Program-made: the position numbers and the translations under genes
Shown here: positions 35,344 to 43,747 of the stretch, in pieces
Position numbering within the stretch: the first letter of the stretch is position 1
Layout: the number at the start of each line of letters is the position of its first letter
Assembly (NCBI GenBank): GCA_903927345.1
Contig: CAIYMO010000049.1
Span: forward strand, 155,005-219,004
DNA from: an uncultured Armatimonadota bacterium
GTDB lineage: Bacteria > Armatimonadota > Fimbriimonadia > Fimbriimonadales > Fimbriimonadaceae
Reading direction: 5' to 3'
DNA: 64,000 nt
The notes under the pieces: generated by a model
Databases searched by the model: none
The model's input: only the letters and a program-made list of their open reading frames with translations
Told to the model about the DNA's origin: nothing

Positions 35344-35370
35344 TAAAGAATTCTGAAGAGGTGCCGATAA
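35344..35370 (+). promoter_or_regulatory. sigma-28 (FliA) promoter of flgM
   Basis: TAAA at 35344-35347 and GCCGATAA at 35363-35370 are separated by exactly 15 bases, the enterobacterial FliA consensus. Transcription should start near 35377, giving a leader of about 135 bases. Confidence 0.88.
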
Positions 35371-35400
35371 CCGTAACGTGGGAGAGATCTCACAGAAAAT

Positions 35401-35491
35401 TAGGGACAGAAAATGGCACGACGGGGGCGACCTCGATCACGCAAAGCCTAAGGGTCTGTTGGAAAGAACAGAAAGCCGGGTTACCTGTCTG
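35401..35491 (+). promoter_or_regulatory. c-di-GMP-I (GEMM) riboswitch-like element in the flgM leader
   Basis: The leader contains GEMM-I landmarks in order: GGCACGACGGGGGC at 35416-35429, ACGCAAAGCC at 35439-35448, AGGGTCT at 35451-35457 and AGCCGGGTTACC at 35474-35485. An outer stem GACAG (35405-35409) pairs with CTGTC (35485-35489). A second stem TCTGTT/AACAGA (35455-35472) has a six-base loop. The first inner hairpin is unusually short and lacks an obvious GNRA tetraloop. The Shine-Dalgarno GGAG of flgM lies 11 bases past the closing stem, so translation control is plausible. Confidence 0.78.
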
Positions 35492-35511
35492 GAATCATTG
35501 GAGCAAACAAA

Positions 35512-35805
35512 ATGCGGATTTCAGATGCGGAAGTAAAAAAGGCCCTCAGTGGATTCACTGCGGTTGATCAGGCAGCGGAGGTTGAAGCCCTCAAGCAAGT
35601 TCTCGGTGTTGAATCCGAGGAAGTCGCTGCTGAGCGCGACGCGCTCCTCGTGAAAGACCTGACCAAGAAAGTGATGGATGCCCCGGACCGCGAGGACATG
35701 ATTGCCTCGCTTAAGGAGCGGATTGCGGCGGGAACTTACAATCCTTCAGCCGAAGACATCGTTGACACGATGGTTCGACGAGCGATTGCCGACCGAATGC
35801 GATAA
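35512..35805 (+). CDS. flgM: anti-sigma-28 factor FlgM
   Basis: The 97-residue protein has the FlgM C-terminal sigma-binding region: VMDAPDREDMIASLKERIAAGTYN, then AEDIVDTMVRRAIADRMR. FlgM holds sigma-28 inactive until the hook is finished and FlgM is secreted. The ATG follows GGAG by eight bases. The gene is monocistronic, with its own sigma-28 promoter, a GEMM riboswitch and a strong terminator. No flgN or flgK is adjacent. Co-location with hemW is incidental. Confidence 0.93.
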   Translation: MRISDAEVKKALSGFTAVDQAAEVEALKQVLGVESEEVAAERDALLVKDLTKKVMDAPDREDMIASLKERIAAGTYNPSAEDIVDTMVRRAIADRMR

Positions 35806-35834
35806 GAGACGAGGCTCCGCCTCTGATCTTCCCC

Positions 35835-35876
35835 ATAGCCCCTTCTCTTTTGCCCGGCAAGACGAGAAGGGGCTAT
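35835..35876 (+). terminator. intrinsic terminator of flgM
   Basis: ATAGCCCCTTCTC pairs perfectly with GAGAAGGGGCTAT (13 pairs) around a 16-base loop, followed by a T-rich stretch. It overlaps the last four bases of the convergent nuclease-family gene. Confidence 0.85.
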
Positions 35877-36580
35877 TCTATTTCTGCCAGGACCGGATAG
35901 TGGTCGCTGGGCCAGAGACCGTCAACGCAAGTATCGATCACCTGCAGTCGGGTGCAGCGAAAGTCGATTGAACTCAGAACATGGTCGATCTTTTCACCGC
36001 CTACGCCGCCTTGGAAGTTGTGAAACGTCCCGGTTTCGAGTCCGGCAGTATGCAGGATTCCCGGGAGGGCGAGAACTTCCTGAGAACTTGGTTCAGCGTT
36101 CAGGTCTCCCACCACCAACCATGGCGTCAGCGGGAGATGGCGATGGATGAGATTCGCGCTCTTCTCTCGTGCCGGCTGTGACTCATGATCCCAGTGGGTG
36201 TTGAACAAAGCGAACGTTCCGAAATCGACCCAGCTACAGATTCGTGTCGTGCGATTTCCCCAGATGGTGCTACCCGGCTGATCGGGGGTGTCGCTGAGCC
36301 AAAACGTACCTTGATCAAGCGGTGCGAAGCGGCTCTTGCGCCAAAGAATGCTGCAGGCCTCGCCTTCCCTTTCGCCGTCGTCTCGCCCTACCGAATAGAC
36401 GGCGTACTCCGGAAGCTGTTCGAGTAAGTAGTCGAGTTGGAAAGCGAAGACTTCTTGAAGACAGACAATGTCTGCACCGGCATCACCGATGACTTTTGCA
36501 GTGACGTGACGTCGATGCTCCCAGCTATGGTTGCCATCGTCAGCGCTTCCGTTCCGGATATTGAAGGTCAGAATCTTCAT
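35873..36580 (-). CDS. endonuclease/exonuclease/phosphatase family protein
   Basis: The EEP fold is marked by LTFNIRNGSADDG, the metal-binding VCLQEV, NTHWDH, VVGDLNAEPSS and the terminal SDHYPVLAEIE. Members cleave phosphodiester or phosphomonoester bonds in nucleic acids or lipids. At 235 residues with no signal peptide, this is a minimal cytoplasmic version. It starts 12 bases after the small membrane gene upstream on the same strand. Confidence 0.9.
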   Translation of the reverse strand: MKILTFNIRNGSADDGNHSWEHRRHVTAKVIGDAGADIVCLQEVFAFQLDYLLEQLPEYAVYSVGRDDGEREGEACSILWRKSRFAPLDQGTFWLSDTPDQPGSTIWGNRTTRICSWVDFGTFALFNTHWDHESQPAREKSANLIHRHLPLTPWLVVGDLNAEPSSQEVLALPGILHTAGLETGTFHNFQGGVGGEKIDHVLSSIDFRCTRLQVIDTCVDGLWPSDHYPVLAEIE

Positions 36581-36592
36581 CTCAGGTCGCCC

Positions 36593-36952
36593 TTAGTTTG
36601 TCTTGTAAACCTCTACGCGATTTCGGAGGACTCTGGCTCGAAACGGAATCTCCTTCCCTCGAATCCTGCCCAAGCCATCGAAGAACGTATACGTCGCAAA
36701 TGTATCGCTTACGCTTGGTCGCAGTATCAACGACTCCAAAGGTCCACCTAACTGTTCTTTGTAGTTCCGAGGCTCAGCGAGAAACGTTCGCAGGATATGT
36801 TCGCGCTTCGGCAATTCACGGGAAAGGTAGAAGTTCCGGATAAGATCAAAGCCGACGTTCAACCCCACTATTGCTCCGAGGATAAGGAACGGAGGGAGAA
36901 TCGATTTAGCCGATACCGGAAGAGCGTCCCAGCGATTTTTGAGCATTTTCAC
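36593..36952 (-). CDS. hypothetical single-pass membrane protein
   Basis: A hydrophobic helix at about residues 15-36 (SAKSILPPFLILGAIVGL) precedes a charged 80-residue soluble part. It is not recognised. It is packed between two same-strand genes with gaps of 12 and 22 bases, so it belongs to the cluster downstream of motAB. Confidence 0.55.
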   Translation of the reverse strand: MKMLKNRWDALPVSAKSILPPFLILGAIVGLNVGFDLIRNFYLSRELPKREHILRTFLAEPRNYKEQLGGPLESLILRPSVSDTFATYTFFDGLGRIRGKEIPFRARVLRNRVEVYKTN

Positions 36953-36974
36953 TGGGCCGATGCCACCTTCTCAA

Positions 36975-37271
36975 CTACGCGCTGATGGTTTTGGACAGGA
37001 GCTCGTTTGCCAATGCTTCTTGAACAACACCAACGTACCAAACGTCACCTTCGATAGGAGGTGATTCGTGCCAGTCGTACAAGTAGCCGTTCACCAGCGC
37101 CTCGCCCGGAAGGCGATCGACCAGTTTGTAAGTAGGCAGGTAGGTCTCCCGCAAAATCGGATAGAAGTCCGACGGCAGGGGTGGTTGCATGAGTCGATAG
37201 TCATCCGTAACATCGACAACCACGACCCTGGCCATATTGTATTCCCAGAGGTTTCCGGCGAGTTTTGCCAT
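36975..37271 (-). CDS. hypothetical protein
   Basis: This 98-residue soluble protein has no signal peptide or recognised motif. It is rich in Tyr, Pro and Asp, suggesting a small compact fold. It lies 59 bases downstream of motB on the same strand and 22 bases before the next small gene. A link to motility is only positional. Confidence 0.5.
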   Translation of the reverse strand: MAKLAGNLWEYNMARVVVVDVTDDYRLMQPPLPSDFYPILRETYLPTYKLVDRLPGEALVNGYLYDWHESPPIEGDVWYVGVVQEALANELLSKTISA

Positions 37272-37330
37272 GTTGTGAATCCGTTCAATTAGAAGAGACG
37301 GAGCACAGCACCGAAACGGCGCGGTACCGA

Positions 37331-38233
37331 TTAGTCGTGGCTATGAAGATCTGGCTTTACGCTGGGAACCTTATCAACGGCTTCGGGGGCAATGTTGGCC
37401 TTAATTGCCCGGTTAGCTTCCTGAGTTCGGTTCAACTTGGTCGCCTTTTCCCATGGCAGCAACAGTGTCACACGGCGGTTCTTGGGGCTTAGTGGCTTCC
37501 CAGGAATCTTGAGGGCAGTATCTGCCAATCCAACGACGCCCTTGAAGCGGTCCGTTGGGACGCCAGTAAGCGCGAGGATTTGTCGAACAGCCATGGCTCT
37601 TTGCCCGGATAGCTCCCAGTTAGTCATGACTTTTCCTGCGTAAGGCTGGGCATCGGTATGCCCCTCAACTTTAATAAATCGCTCGGTTCCAACGAGAACA
37701 GGCGAAAGCTTCTTCAGAATCAGTCTTCCTGTGGGACTGACCACAGACTGTCCGGATTGGAAGAACACGCTCCCTTTATCTTCAAGCAGTTCAATGCGAA
37801 TGCCGTCCTGCCCAACGCTCACTTCAATATGGTCAAGCATCTTTTTGAGGTCCGGAATTCCAATAATCTGCTTGGTGATTTCCTTTTGAATAAGCTGGCC
37901 CTCTTGAGCCGTGGAAACGCTGAGACCTTGATAGTCGCCAAGCCCATCCTTGCTTGAGGTCTGATTTGAAGAGGCCTTGGCTTTATTCACGCCATTGATT
38001 GCAGTAATGACGTTCTTCGATCGGGGCGGGTTCTTCATGAATCCGTTTGGGTCGTTGAAGTAGCCACTGATGGACGCCTTGGTGTCGTCGCTGAGGCCCA
38101 TGATCCACATAACCATGAAGAACGCCATCATAGCAGTAACGAAGTCCGCGTAAGCGACCTTCCAGGAACCACCGTGGTGGCCTCCGTGACCGGAGACCTT
38201 TTTCTTCTTGATAATGATCGAATCGTTAGCCAT
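37331..38233 (-). CDS. motB: flagellar stator protein MotB
   Basis: A basic N-terminus rich in His/Gly is followed by a single transmembrane helix beginning YADFVTAMMAFFMVMW, with the essential proton-binding Asp. A C-terminal OmpA-like peptidoglycan-binding domain follows (IKVEGHTDAQPY, SPKNRRVTLLLPW). MotB anchors the stator to the wall. The gene starts two bases after motA ends, so the pair is co-translated. Confidence 0.95.
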   Translation of the reverse strand: MANDSIIIKKKKVSGHGGHHGGSWKVAYADFVTAMMAFFMVMWIMGLSDDTKASISGYFNDPNGFMKNPPRSKNVITAINGVNKAKASSNQTSSKDGLGDYQGLSVSTAQEGQLIQKEITKQIIGIPDLKKMLDHIEVSVGQDGIRIELLEDKGSVFFQSGQSVVSPTGRLILKKLSPVLVGTERFIKVEGHTDAQPYAGKVMTNWELSGQRAMAVRQILALTGVPTDRFKGVVGLADTALKIPGKPLSPKNRRVTLLLPWEKATKLNRTQEANRAIKANIAPEAVDKVPSVKPDLHSHD

Positions 38234-38235
38234 GA

Positions 38236-39096
38236 TTAAGCTGCCTTCGCTTCCTTAACACCTGCTTCCATTTCGGCGAAGCCAGGTCGGACGGCTGGAT
38301 CGATATTGCGTCGTGCAAACTCGACACAGGTGATCGGAGCTTCGCCTCGAGCAAAGCTGAATAGAGCGTGGCGCATGCAGTTCATGAACATGCCTTCATC
38401 GGCGAGCCTCAGCTCCATTGCCTTTGCAAGCGGGGCCATGATTCCGTAAGCGAGAAGAATTCCAAGGAACGTTCCGACGAGCGCAGCCGCAACCGACTGA
38501 CCGATCATTGCGGCTTCGCCGCCGATCTTGCCCATCGTGATGATAACACCAAGAACAGCCGCAACGATTCCGAAACCAGGCATTGCGTCTCCCGCAGTCT
38601 GAACAGCTTGAGAGGGCAGCAGAGCGGCGTGGTGGGCGACTTCAAGGTCTAGCTCCATCATTTCGCTCAGATCGTGGGGACCAACTGATCCAGAAAGGAT
38701 CACCTTCAGGGTGTCGCAGAAGAAGTCGCTGGCGTGGTGGTTATTGATGAACGCTGGGTACTTGCCGAGGATGTCCGAGTCAGCAGGATTTTCGATGTGT
38801 TTTTCCAGACCAAGCAGACCCTCTTTTCGAGCGACGTTGAAGAGCTGGTACATCATCTTCAAAAGGTCGTTATAGGCGTCCTTGGTATAGGGATTAGGCT
38901 TGAGCAGCCCCATCGTGCCGCTGATTGCACCTTTCACACCGGCCATTCCGTGACCAGCCATGAGCGAACCAAAGCCCGCTCCAAACAGGATAACAAACTC
39001 GTTCGGCTGGATGAGAACGGCTAGGTTGCCGTGGTGCATCACATAGCCGACGATAACCGCCGCCAAAACCACAACAATGCCAATGACTGTAAACAT
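38236..39096 (-). CDS. motA: flagellar stator protein MotA
   Basis: MotA forms the ion channel with MotB. The 286-residue protein has four transmembrane helices. The first runs MFTVIGIVVVLAAVIVGYVM, and the later pair contains PGFGIVAAVLGVIITMG and VGTFLGILLAYGIMAPLA. The cytoplasmic loop carries the torque-generating charges. Its start codon is partly inside a hairpin. Confidence 0.95.
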   Translation of the reverse strand: MFTVIGIVVVLAAVIVGYVMHHGNLAVLIQPNEFVILFGAGFGSLMAGHGMAGVKGAISGTMGLLKPNPYTKDAYNDLLKMMYQLFNVARKEGLLGLEKHIENPADSDILGKYPAFINNHHASDFFCDTLKVILSGSVGPHDLSEMMELDLEVAHHAALLPSQAVQTAGDAMPGFGIVAAVLGVIITMGKIGGEAAMIGQSVAAALVGTFLGILLAYGIMAPLAKAMELRLADEGMFMNCMRHALFSFARGEAPITCVEFARRNIDPAVRPGFAEMEAGVKEAKAA

Positions 39097-39119
39097 AGCC
39101 CGATACTCTTCCCGGGCTA
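39096..39119 (-). promoter_or_regulatory. hairpin enclosing the motA ribosome-binding site
   Basis: On the minus strand, TAGCCCG and CGGGCTA form a perfect seven-pair stem. Its ten-base loop holds GGAAGAG, the likely Shine-Dalgarno. The last stem base is the A of the motA ATG. Confidence 0.5.
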
Positions 39120-39186
39120 GTTATTCCACTGGGCGGTGAGTTTGCTGGCAAGTGTTTTTGCCAGGTTACACCCGATTCGTAGACAC

Positions 39187-39225
39187 AAAAAATGCCGAGA
39201 TTGAATTCAATTCTCGGCATTTTTG
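39187..39225 (-). terminator. intrinsic terminator of the thioredoxin-like gene
   Basis: ATGCCGAGA pairs with TCTCGGCAT, with further A/T pairs inward and T6 on the minus-strand side. It separates the TlpA gene from motA. Confidence 0.85.
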
Positions 39226-39241
39226 ACGGGATTGGTTAGGC

Positions 39242-40324
39242 TTACTTGAATCCAGCGATTTGTTGCTCGATGAACTTCACGACGCTGTCGCGTCCGGTTT
39301 CTGGGTAGTCCTTAACGGCTCCCTTTGCCTTTTCGCCCCAAGCGAGAGCGCCTTCCTTGTTACCAGCATTGTAAAGAACGCCAGCGTGGTAAATGTAGGC
39401 AATCGCCGCGAGGTCAGGCTTGGACATGTTTGCACACTCTTCGCTCATCTTGACGACTTGAGCCTGGTCATCACCCTTGAGACCTTTAACGAGCATTCGA
39501 GCAGCACCACACCAGTTGTAAGCATCAACGCCTTCAATCTTTCCAGCGTATGATTTGAAGTAGTCAAAGGCCATGGTTGGATTTGAGGTTGCCGACATTT
39601 GAATGACCTGCATGACCCTATTTCCTTTGGTCTGTTGAGCTGAACCGCTAGCGATGTACTGATCAATCGCTTCCTTGTTTCCAGCCTTCATATCAGCCAT
39701 GAGCTTCCTTTGTGCTTCTTGAGCATCCCTAGCCGCCTTGGCTTTCTTCTCAAAATCAACTTTGAATCCTTCGACGTCGAAGGTGCCGTTTACGATCTCT
39801 TCGAGTGGCTTGTCCATCGACATGGGGTGGCCGATCCAGTTGACCGTTCCGTCCTTGACGATGAATGCGCAAGGAATACCGTTTTGGCCAGCCGCTCGCA
39901 TCCATGTGGTGGAGATGGTGTCTTTGTCATCGTCGAAAGCGATGTTGTAGCGCATCTTCTGATCGTTCTTGGAAACCCAATCCTGAACTCTGGCTTTGTG
40001 CTCAGCAACGGACTCTTTTCCGTCGGCCTTCTTGGAGTAGTCCCAGGTGTTAACGCTGATGAAGTCAGCCTTACCCTTGAACTTGTCTGCCATATCGCTG
40101 AGGTGAGGCATCGACGAGATGCATGGACCGCACCAGGTTGCCCAGAACTCGACGACATAAACCTTGCCGGGTTCAAAATTGGTGATGTTCTTGCCCTTGA
40201 CGTAACCGTCGACAGGGAACGCAGGAACCTTGTTACCGATTGTGAGCGGCTTGGCATCTTCAGCGAATGCTGAGGCTCCTACCAAGACCGCAGAAATGAT
40301 TGCAATTGCGTTTCTGAGTCGCAT
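39242..40324 (-). CDS. secreted TlpA-like thioredoxin domain protein
   Basis: A signal peptide (ending ASAFAED) precedes a TlpA/ResA-type thioredoxin domain with active site WCGPC (Cys65, Cys68), then a helical C-terminal half of about 180 residues of TPR-like character. Such proteins reduce disulfides outside the cytoplasm, for example in cytochrome c maturation. A TAAGAT hexamer lies six bases before the ATG. Its ATG overlaps the candidate mutL start on the other strand (shared CATG). Confidence 0.85.
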   Translation of the reverse strand: MRLRNAIAIISAVLVGASAFAEDAKPLTIGNKVPAFPVDGYVKGKNITNFEPGKVYVVEFWATWCGPCISSMPHLSDMADKFKGKADFISVNTWDYSKKADGKESVAEHKARVQDWVSKNDQKMRYNIAFDDDKDTISTTWMRAAGQNGIPCAFIVKDGTVNWIGHPMSMDKPLEEIVNGTFDVEGFKVDFEKKAKAARDAQEAQRKLMADMKAGNKEAIDQYIASGSAQQTKGNRVMQVIQMSATSNPTMAFDYFKSYAGKIEGVDAYNWCGAARMLVKGLKGDDQAQVVKMSEECANMSKPDLAAIAYIYHAGVLYNAGNKEGALAWGEKAKGAVKDYPETGRDSVVKFIEQQIAGFK

Positions 40325-42191
40325 GACACCATCTTACGCCTTTTTGCGTTTTCTTGGTGCTGGGTGGCGTCAAAATGTTAGTATTAGCGCTTCCCTTTCC
40401 TCCCGCATTCAGCTCTTGGATCCGACCACAATCAACCAGATTGCGGCCGGGGAGGTGGTCGAACGCCCAGCCGCGGCCGTCAAGGAGCTCGTCGAGAACT
40501 CGTTGGACGCTGGGGCGACTCGGGTTGATATCGAGCTTCGCGGGGCAGGACGAGAGCTCATCCGGATCAGTGACAACGGATGCGGAATGAGTGCCGAGGA
40601 GGCGCGAATGTCGCTTCTCCGCCACGCGACGTCCAAAATTCGGTCTCTCGATGACCTTAATGGAGTGCTTTCACTCGGCTTCCGGGGGGAAGCTGTTCCT
40701 TCAATTGGATCAGTTTCGCGGATGACCATCTCAACGGCGGTCGAAGATGGAATGCGCTCGGTCGTCCGCGTGGAAGGTGGAGAGCATCTTGCCGATACCG
40801 CGGAAGCGGGGCCAAAGGGCACGACGATTACCGTCGAAGACCTGTTCTACAACACTCCTGCGCGTCTAAAATTTTTAAAGTCTGATACAACAGAAGTTGG
40901 ACAAATCGTTGAGGCGATCATGAAGTATGCGATCGCCTATCCTGGCGTAGCTTTTACGCTCACCCATAACGATCAACGAGTGTTGCAGACCAGCGGTAGT
41001 GGCGAGCAGCTCGAAGCGATCAGCGACGTTTGGGGGCGTGATACCGCTCGATCGCTCGTGCCCGTGCAGGCCTCACTGGGCGCCTTGCAACTGAGCGGCT
41101 ACGTTTCCCCTCCGCACATTACGAAGCCGACACGGTCTCTGCAGTATCTCTACGTTAACGGTCGGCCGATGAAGTCGAGGACGCTCACCGTCGCGCTGGA
41201 CCAAGCATTTCGCGACCTGACGCCAGAGCGGCGCTATCCGCTTGTGGCTCTGAATATTGAGATTGATCCGGAGCAAATCGATGTCAACGTCTCGCCCACG
41301 AAGAGCGAGGTCAAGTTCCAGAAGGAGGGGATCGCGTTTGAGGCCTTGCGGGTATGCATTCGCGAAGCGCTACTGGCGCACGGTATGATGCCTTCGGCGG
41401 CGCAGATCGCGCTTGCCAACCAGGCAATTCGAGAGGCGCAGGCTCCAACATCGTCGTTGAACGAAATGTCGTTCTGGGCACAGGCTCCGTTAGGAGGTCC
41501 GGTGACGCCGATGAGCGACAACGCGGCGGTCGACCAGGCAAGGATCGAGATGCCAGCGGTTTTTGGCGCGGCTCCCGAGCTGGCGCAAGGAGCAATGCCC
41601 TACATCCGGCTGCTGGATGATCTGCGTGTGATCGGGCAAGCGATGAATACGTTTATCATCGCGGAAACACGGCACGGACTTATCGTCGTCGATCAGCACG
41701 TTGCCCACGAGCGGATTATCTATGAATATCTTTGCGGTCTCAAGCGGTCTACGCTCATTGAGAAGCAGCCTCTGCTTGTTCCACAGACGCTCCATATCGA
41801 CCGCCGAGCGGCGTTGATGCTCTCGGAACGACTGGAAGAGATTCACTCCGTCGGCTTTGATTTGGAGCCGTTTGGCGGGGACGCATATGTCATCCGAGCA
41901 GTTCCGGCGGCTCTAAGGGGCAAGGACCCGGTTCGGTATCTCAAGGATCTGATTGACGAGCTTGTCGAATCGTCGGTCGCCCGAAAACTCGTGCCAACCC
42001 GCGAGCAGATTTGGATTATGTCGTCATGCAAGATGGCGGTAAAGGCGGGTGATCCTCTCAGCAATGCGGAGATGGAGAAGTTACTTGTTGACCTGGCGAC
42101 AACGGAGAATCCTTACCACTGTCCGCATGGCCGTCCGATTACGGCCACGCTGACTCATGACGATCTGCTTCGGCTGTTCAAGCGGATCTAA
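40323..42191 (+). CDS. mutL: DNA mismatch repair protein MutL
   Basis: The N-terminal GHKL ATPase is clear: NQIAAGEVVERP, ENSLDAGAT, DNGCGM and GFRGEA. The C-terminal half has the endonuclease motif DQHVAHERIIYE and CPHGRP, so this is a nicking-type MutL as in bacteria without MutH. The start is uncertain: the ATG at 40323 adds about 27 residues before the conserved IQLLDP strand, and no better start codon lies between. No mutS is in the window. Confidence 0.94.
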   Translation: MTPSYAFLRFLGAGWRQNVSISASLSSRIQLLDPTTINQIAAGEVVERPAAAVKELVENSLDAGATRVDIELRGAGRELIRISDNGCGMSAEEARMSLLRHATSKIRSLDDLNGVLSLGFRGEAVPSIGSVSRMTISTAVEDGMRSVVRVEGGEHLADTAEAGPKGTTITVEDLFYNTPARLKFLKSDTTEVGQIVEAIMKYAIAYPGVAFTLTHNDQRVLQTSGSGEQLEAISDVWGRDTARSLVPVQASLGALQLSGYVSPPHITKPTRSLQYLYVNGRPMKSRTLTVALDQAFRDLTPERRYPLVALNIEIDPEQIDVNVSPTKSEVKFQKEGIAFEALRVCIREALLAHGMMPSAAQIALANQAIREAQAPTSSLNEMSFWAQAPLGGPVTPMSDNAAVDQARIEMPAVFGAAPELAQGAMPYIRLLDDLRVIGQAMNTFIIAETRHGLIVVDQHVAHERIIYEYLCGLKRSTLIEKQPLLVPQTLHIDRRAALMLSERLEEIHSVGFDLEPFGGDAYVIRAVPAALRGKDPVRYLKDLIDELVESSVARKLVPTREQIWIMSSCKMAVKAGDPLSNAEMEKLLVDLATTENPYHCPHGRPITATLTHDDLLRLFKRI

Positions 42192-42193
42192 GG

Positions 42194-43741
42194 CTACTTG
42201 AGAACTTCCTTAACAACGTGCCCATGGACGTCGGTTAATCGGAAGTCTCGCCCCTGGTACCGGTAGGTTAGCTTGGTGTGATCGATACCCATCTGGTGCA
42301 TGATTGTGGCGTTCATGTCATGGATGTGCATTGTGCCAGGAGTGTAGGTATCTAGATTGGGGTTGAGGGGCTTGCCGTCGTTGTCGACGATGTTGTAGCC
42401 GTAGTCGTCCGTACGACCGAACACGATTCCTGGCTGAACTCCACCGCCCGCCATCCAGCGGGTGAAGCTGCGAGGGTGGTGATCTCGACCATAGTTAGTG
42501 CGGCTGAGCTGGCCCTGAGAGTAAACGGTTCGACCGAATTCGCCGCCCCAGATGACCAGGGTTTCGTCAAGCATTCCGAGCCGCTTCAGATCTTTGACAA
42601 GGGCAGCTGAGGCTTGGTCGACGTCCTTGCACTGGATAGGGAGTTGGTTGGCCAGGTCACCATGCTGATCCCAGCCTCGGTGGAAGATCTGGATGAATCG
42701 AACGCCCCGCTGCGCCATTCGGCGAGCAAGGAGGCAGTTGGCAGCAAAGGTTCCAGGCGTTTTGGCTTCTTCGCCATAAAGGTCAAATACCTCTTGCGGT
42801 TCGGACTTGATATCCATGAGCTCGGGCACACTCGTTTGCATCCGGTACGCCATTTCGTACTGCTCGATTCGGGCGACGATTTCGGGATCGCCGAAGTCGT
42901 CGTGCTGCATCGTGTTGAGCTTGGAGATGTCGTCGAGCATGTTGCGCCGCGTCGTTCGGTCCATGCCGTTGGGGTCTTTCAGATACAGAACTGGATCTCC
43001 AGCAGAGCGCATGCTGACGCCTTGGTGCTGCCCGGGGAGGAATCCGGTTCCCCAGAGTCGGGTGTAAAGGGCTTGGTCGGCGTCACCTCGGGTGACCTTG
43101 GAGTGCAGGACGACGTAAGTCGGCAGGTCACGATTGAGTGAGCCGAGGCCGTAGCTGACCCATGCGCCAAAGCTTGGGCGACCAGGGAGTTGGCTTCCGG
43201 TTTGAATGTAGGTGACGGCGGGGTCGTGATTGATCGCCTCGGTCCACATTGACTTGACAACACAAAGCTCCTTGGCGATGCTTCCGGTGTGCGGCAAGAG
43301 TTCGCTGACCCAGAGACCGTCCTGGTTGTTGTCGTACTTCTTGAACTTAAACTTTGAGGGGGCAAGCGGGAACCGAGCCTGGCCACTGCTCATTGTGGTC
43401 AGCCGCTGACCGTTTCGAATCGTTTCTGGCAGATCCTTGTCGTACTCGGCTTCGAGAGTGGGTTTGTAGTCAAACAGGTCGAGCTGGCTAGGGCCGCCGT
43501 TCATGAAGAGCATGATCACGGTCTTGGCTTTGGGAGCGAAATGCGGGAGCGATGGCAGACCCGCCATTGCTTTACCCATTGGGGCCTTCTGCGCCATCGC
43601 TTCGCTAGCGGCGAGGAAGCCACCCATGAGACCGCCAGAGCGGAGAAGGGTGTGGAGAGCGGCGGACCCGACGCCCATGGCGGACCGACCAAACAGCTCT
43701 CGCCGGGTCATTAGGAGTTCTGCTTCACGTAGAGGGTTCAT
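42194..43741 (-). CDS. DUF1501 (sulfatase-like) Tat-exported protein
   Basis: The twin-arginine signal [19 protein letters not shown] is followed by the DUF1501 fold, a relative of alkaline phosphatase/sulfatase enzymes ([32 protein letters not shown]). In planctomycetes and relatives, DUF1501 genes are almost always paired with DUF1549/DUF1553 cytochrome-like genes, as here: the upstream gene ends six bases earlier. The function of the pair is unknown but polysaccharide or sulfated-glycan breakdown has been suggested. Confidence 0.88.
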   Translation of the reverse strand: MNPLREAELLMTRRELFGRSAMGVGSAALHTLLRSGGLMGGFLAASEAMAQKAPMGKAMAGLPSLPHFAPKAKTVIMLFMNGGPSQLDLFDYKPTLEAEYDKDLPETIRNGQRLTTMSSGQARFPLAPSKFKFKKYDNNQDGLWVSELLPHTGSIAKELCVVKSMWTEAINHDPAVTYIQTGSQLPGRPSFGAWVSYGLGSLNRDLPTYVVLHSKVTRGDADQALYTRLWGTGFLPGQHQGVSMRSAGDPVLYLKDPNGMDRTTRRNMLDDISKLNTMQHDDFGDPEIVARIEQYEMAYRMQTSVPELMDIKSEPQEVFDLYGEEAKTPGTFAANCLLARRMAQRGVRFIQIFHRGWDQHGDLANQLPIQCKDVDQASAALVKDLKRLGMLDETLVIWGGEFGRTVYSQGQLSRTNYGRDHHPRSFTRWMAGGGVQPGIVFGRTDDYGYNIVDNDGKPLNPNLDTYTPGTMHIHDMNATIMHQMGIDHTKLTYRYQGRDFRLTDVHGHVVKEVLK

Positions 43742-43747
43742 GGCTAC

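Noticed and set aside
35413..35451. Twelve-codon upstream ORF with an AT-hook-like GRPR in the flgM leader
   Set aside because: Its bases coincide with conserved GEMM riboswitch positions, which explain the sequence better than a peptide.
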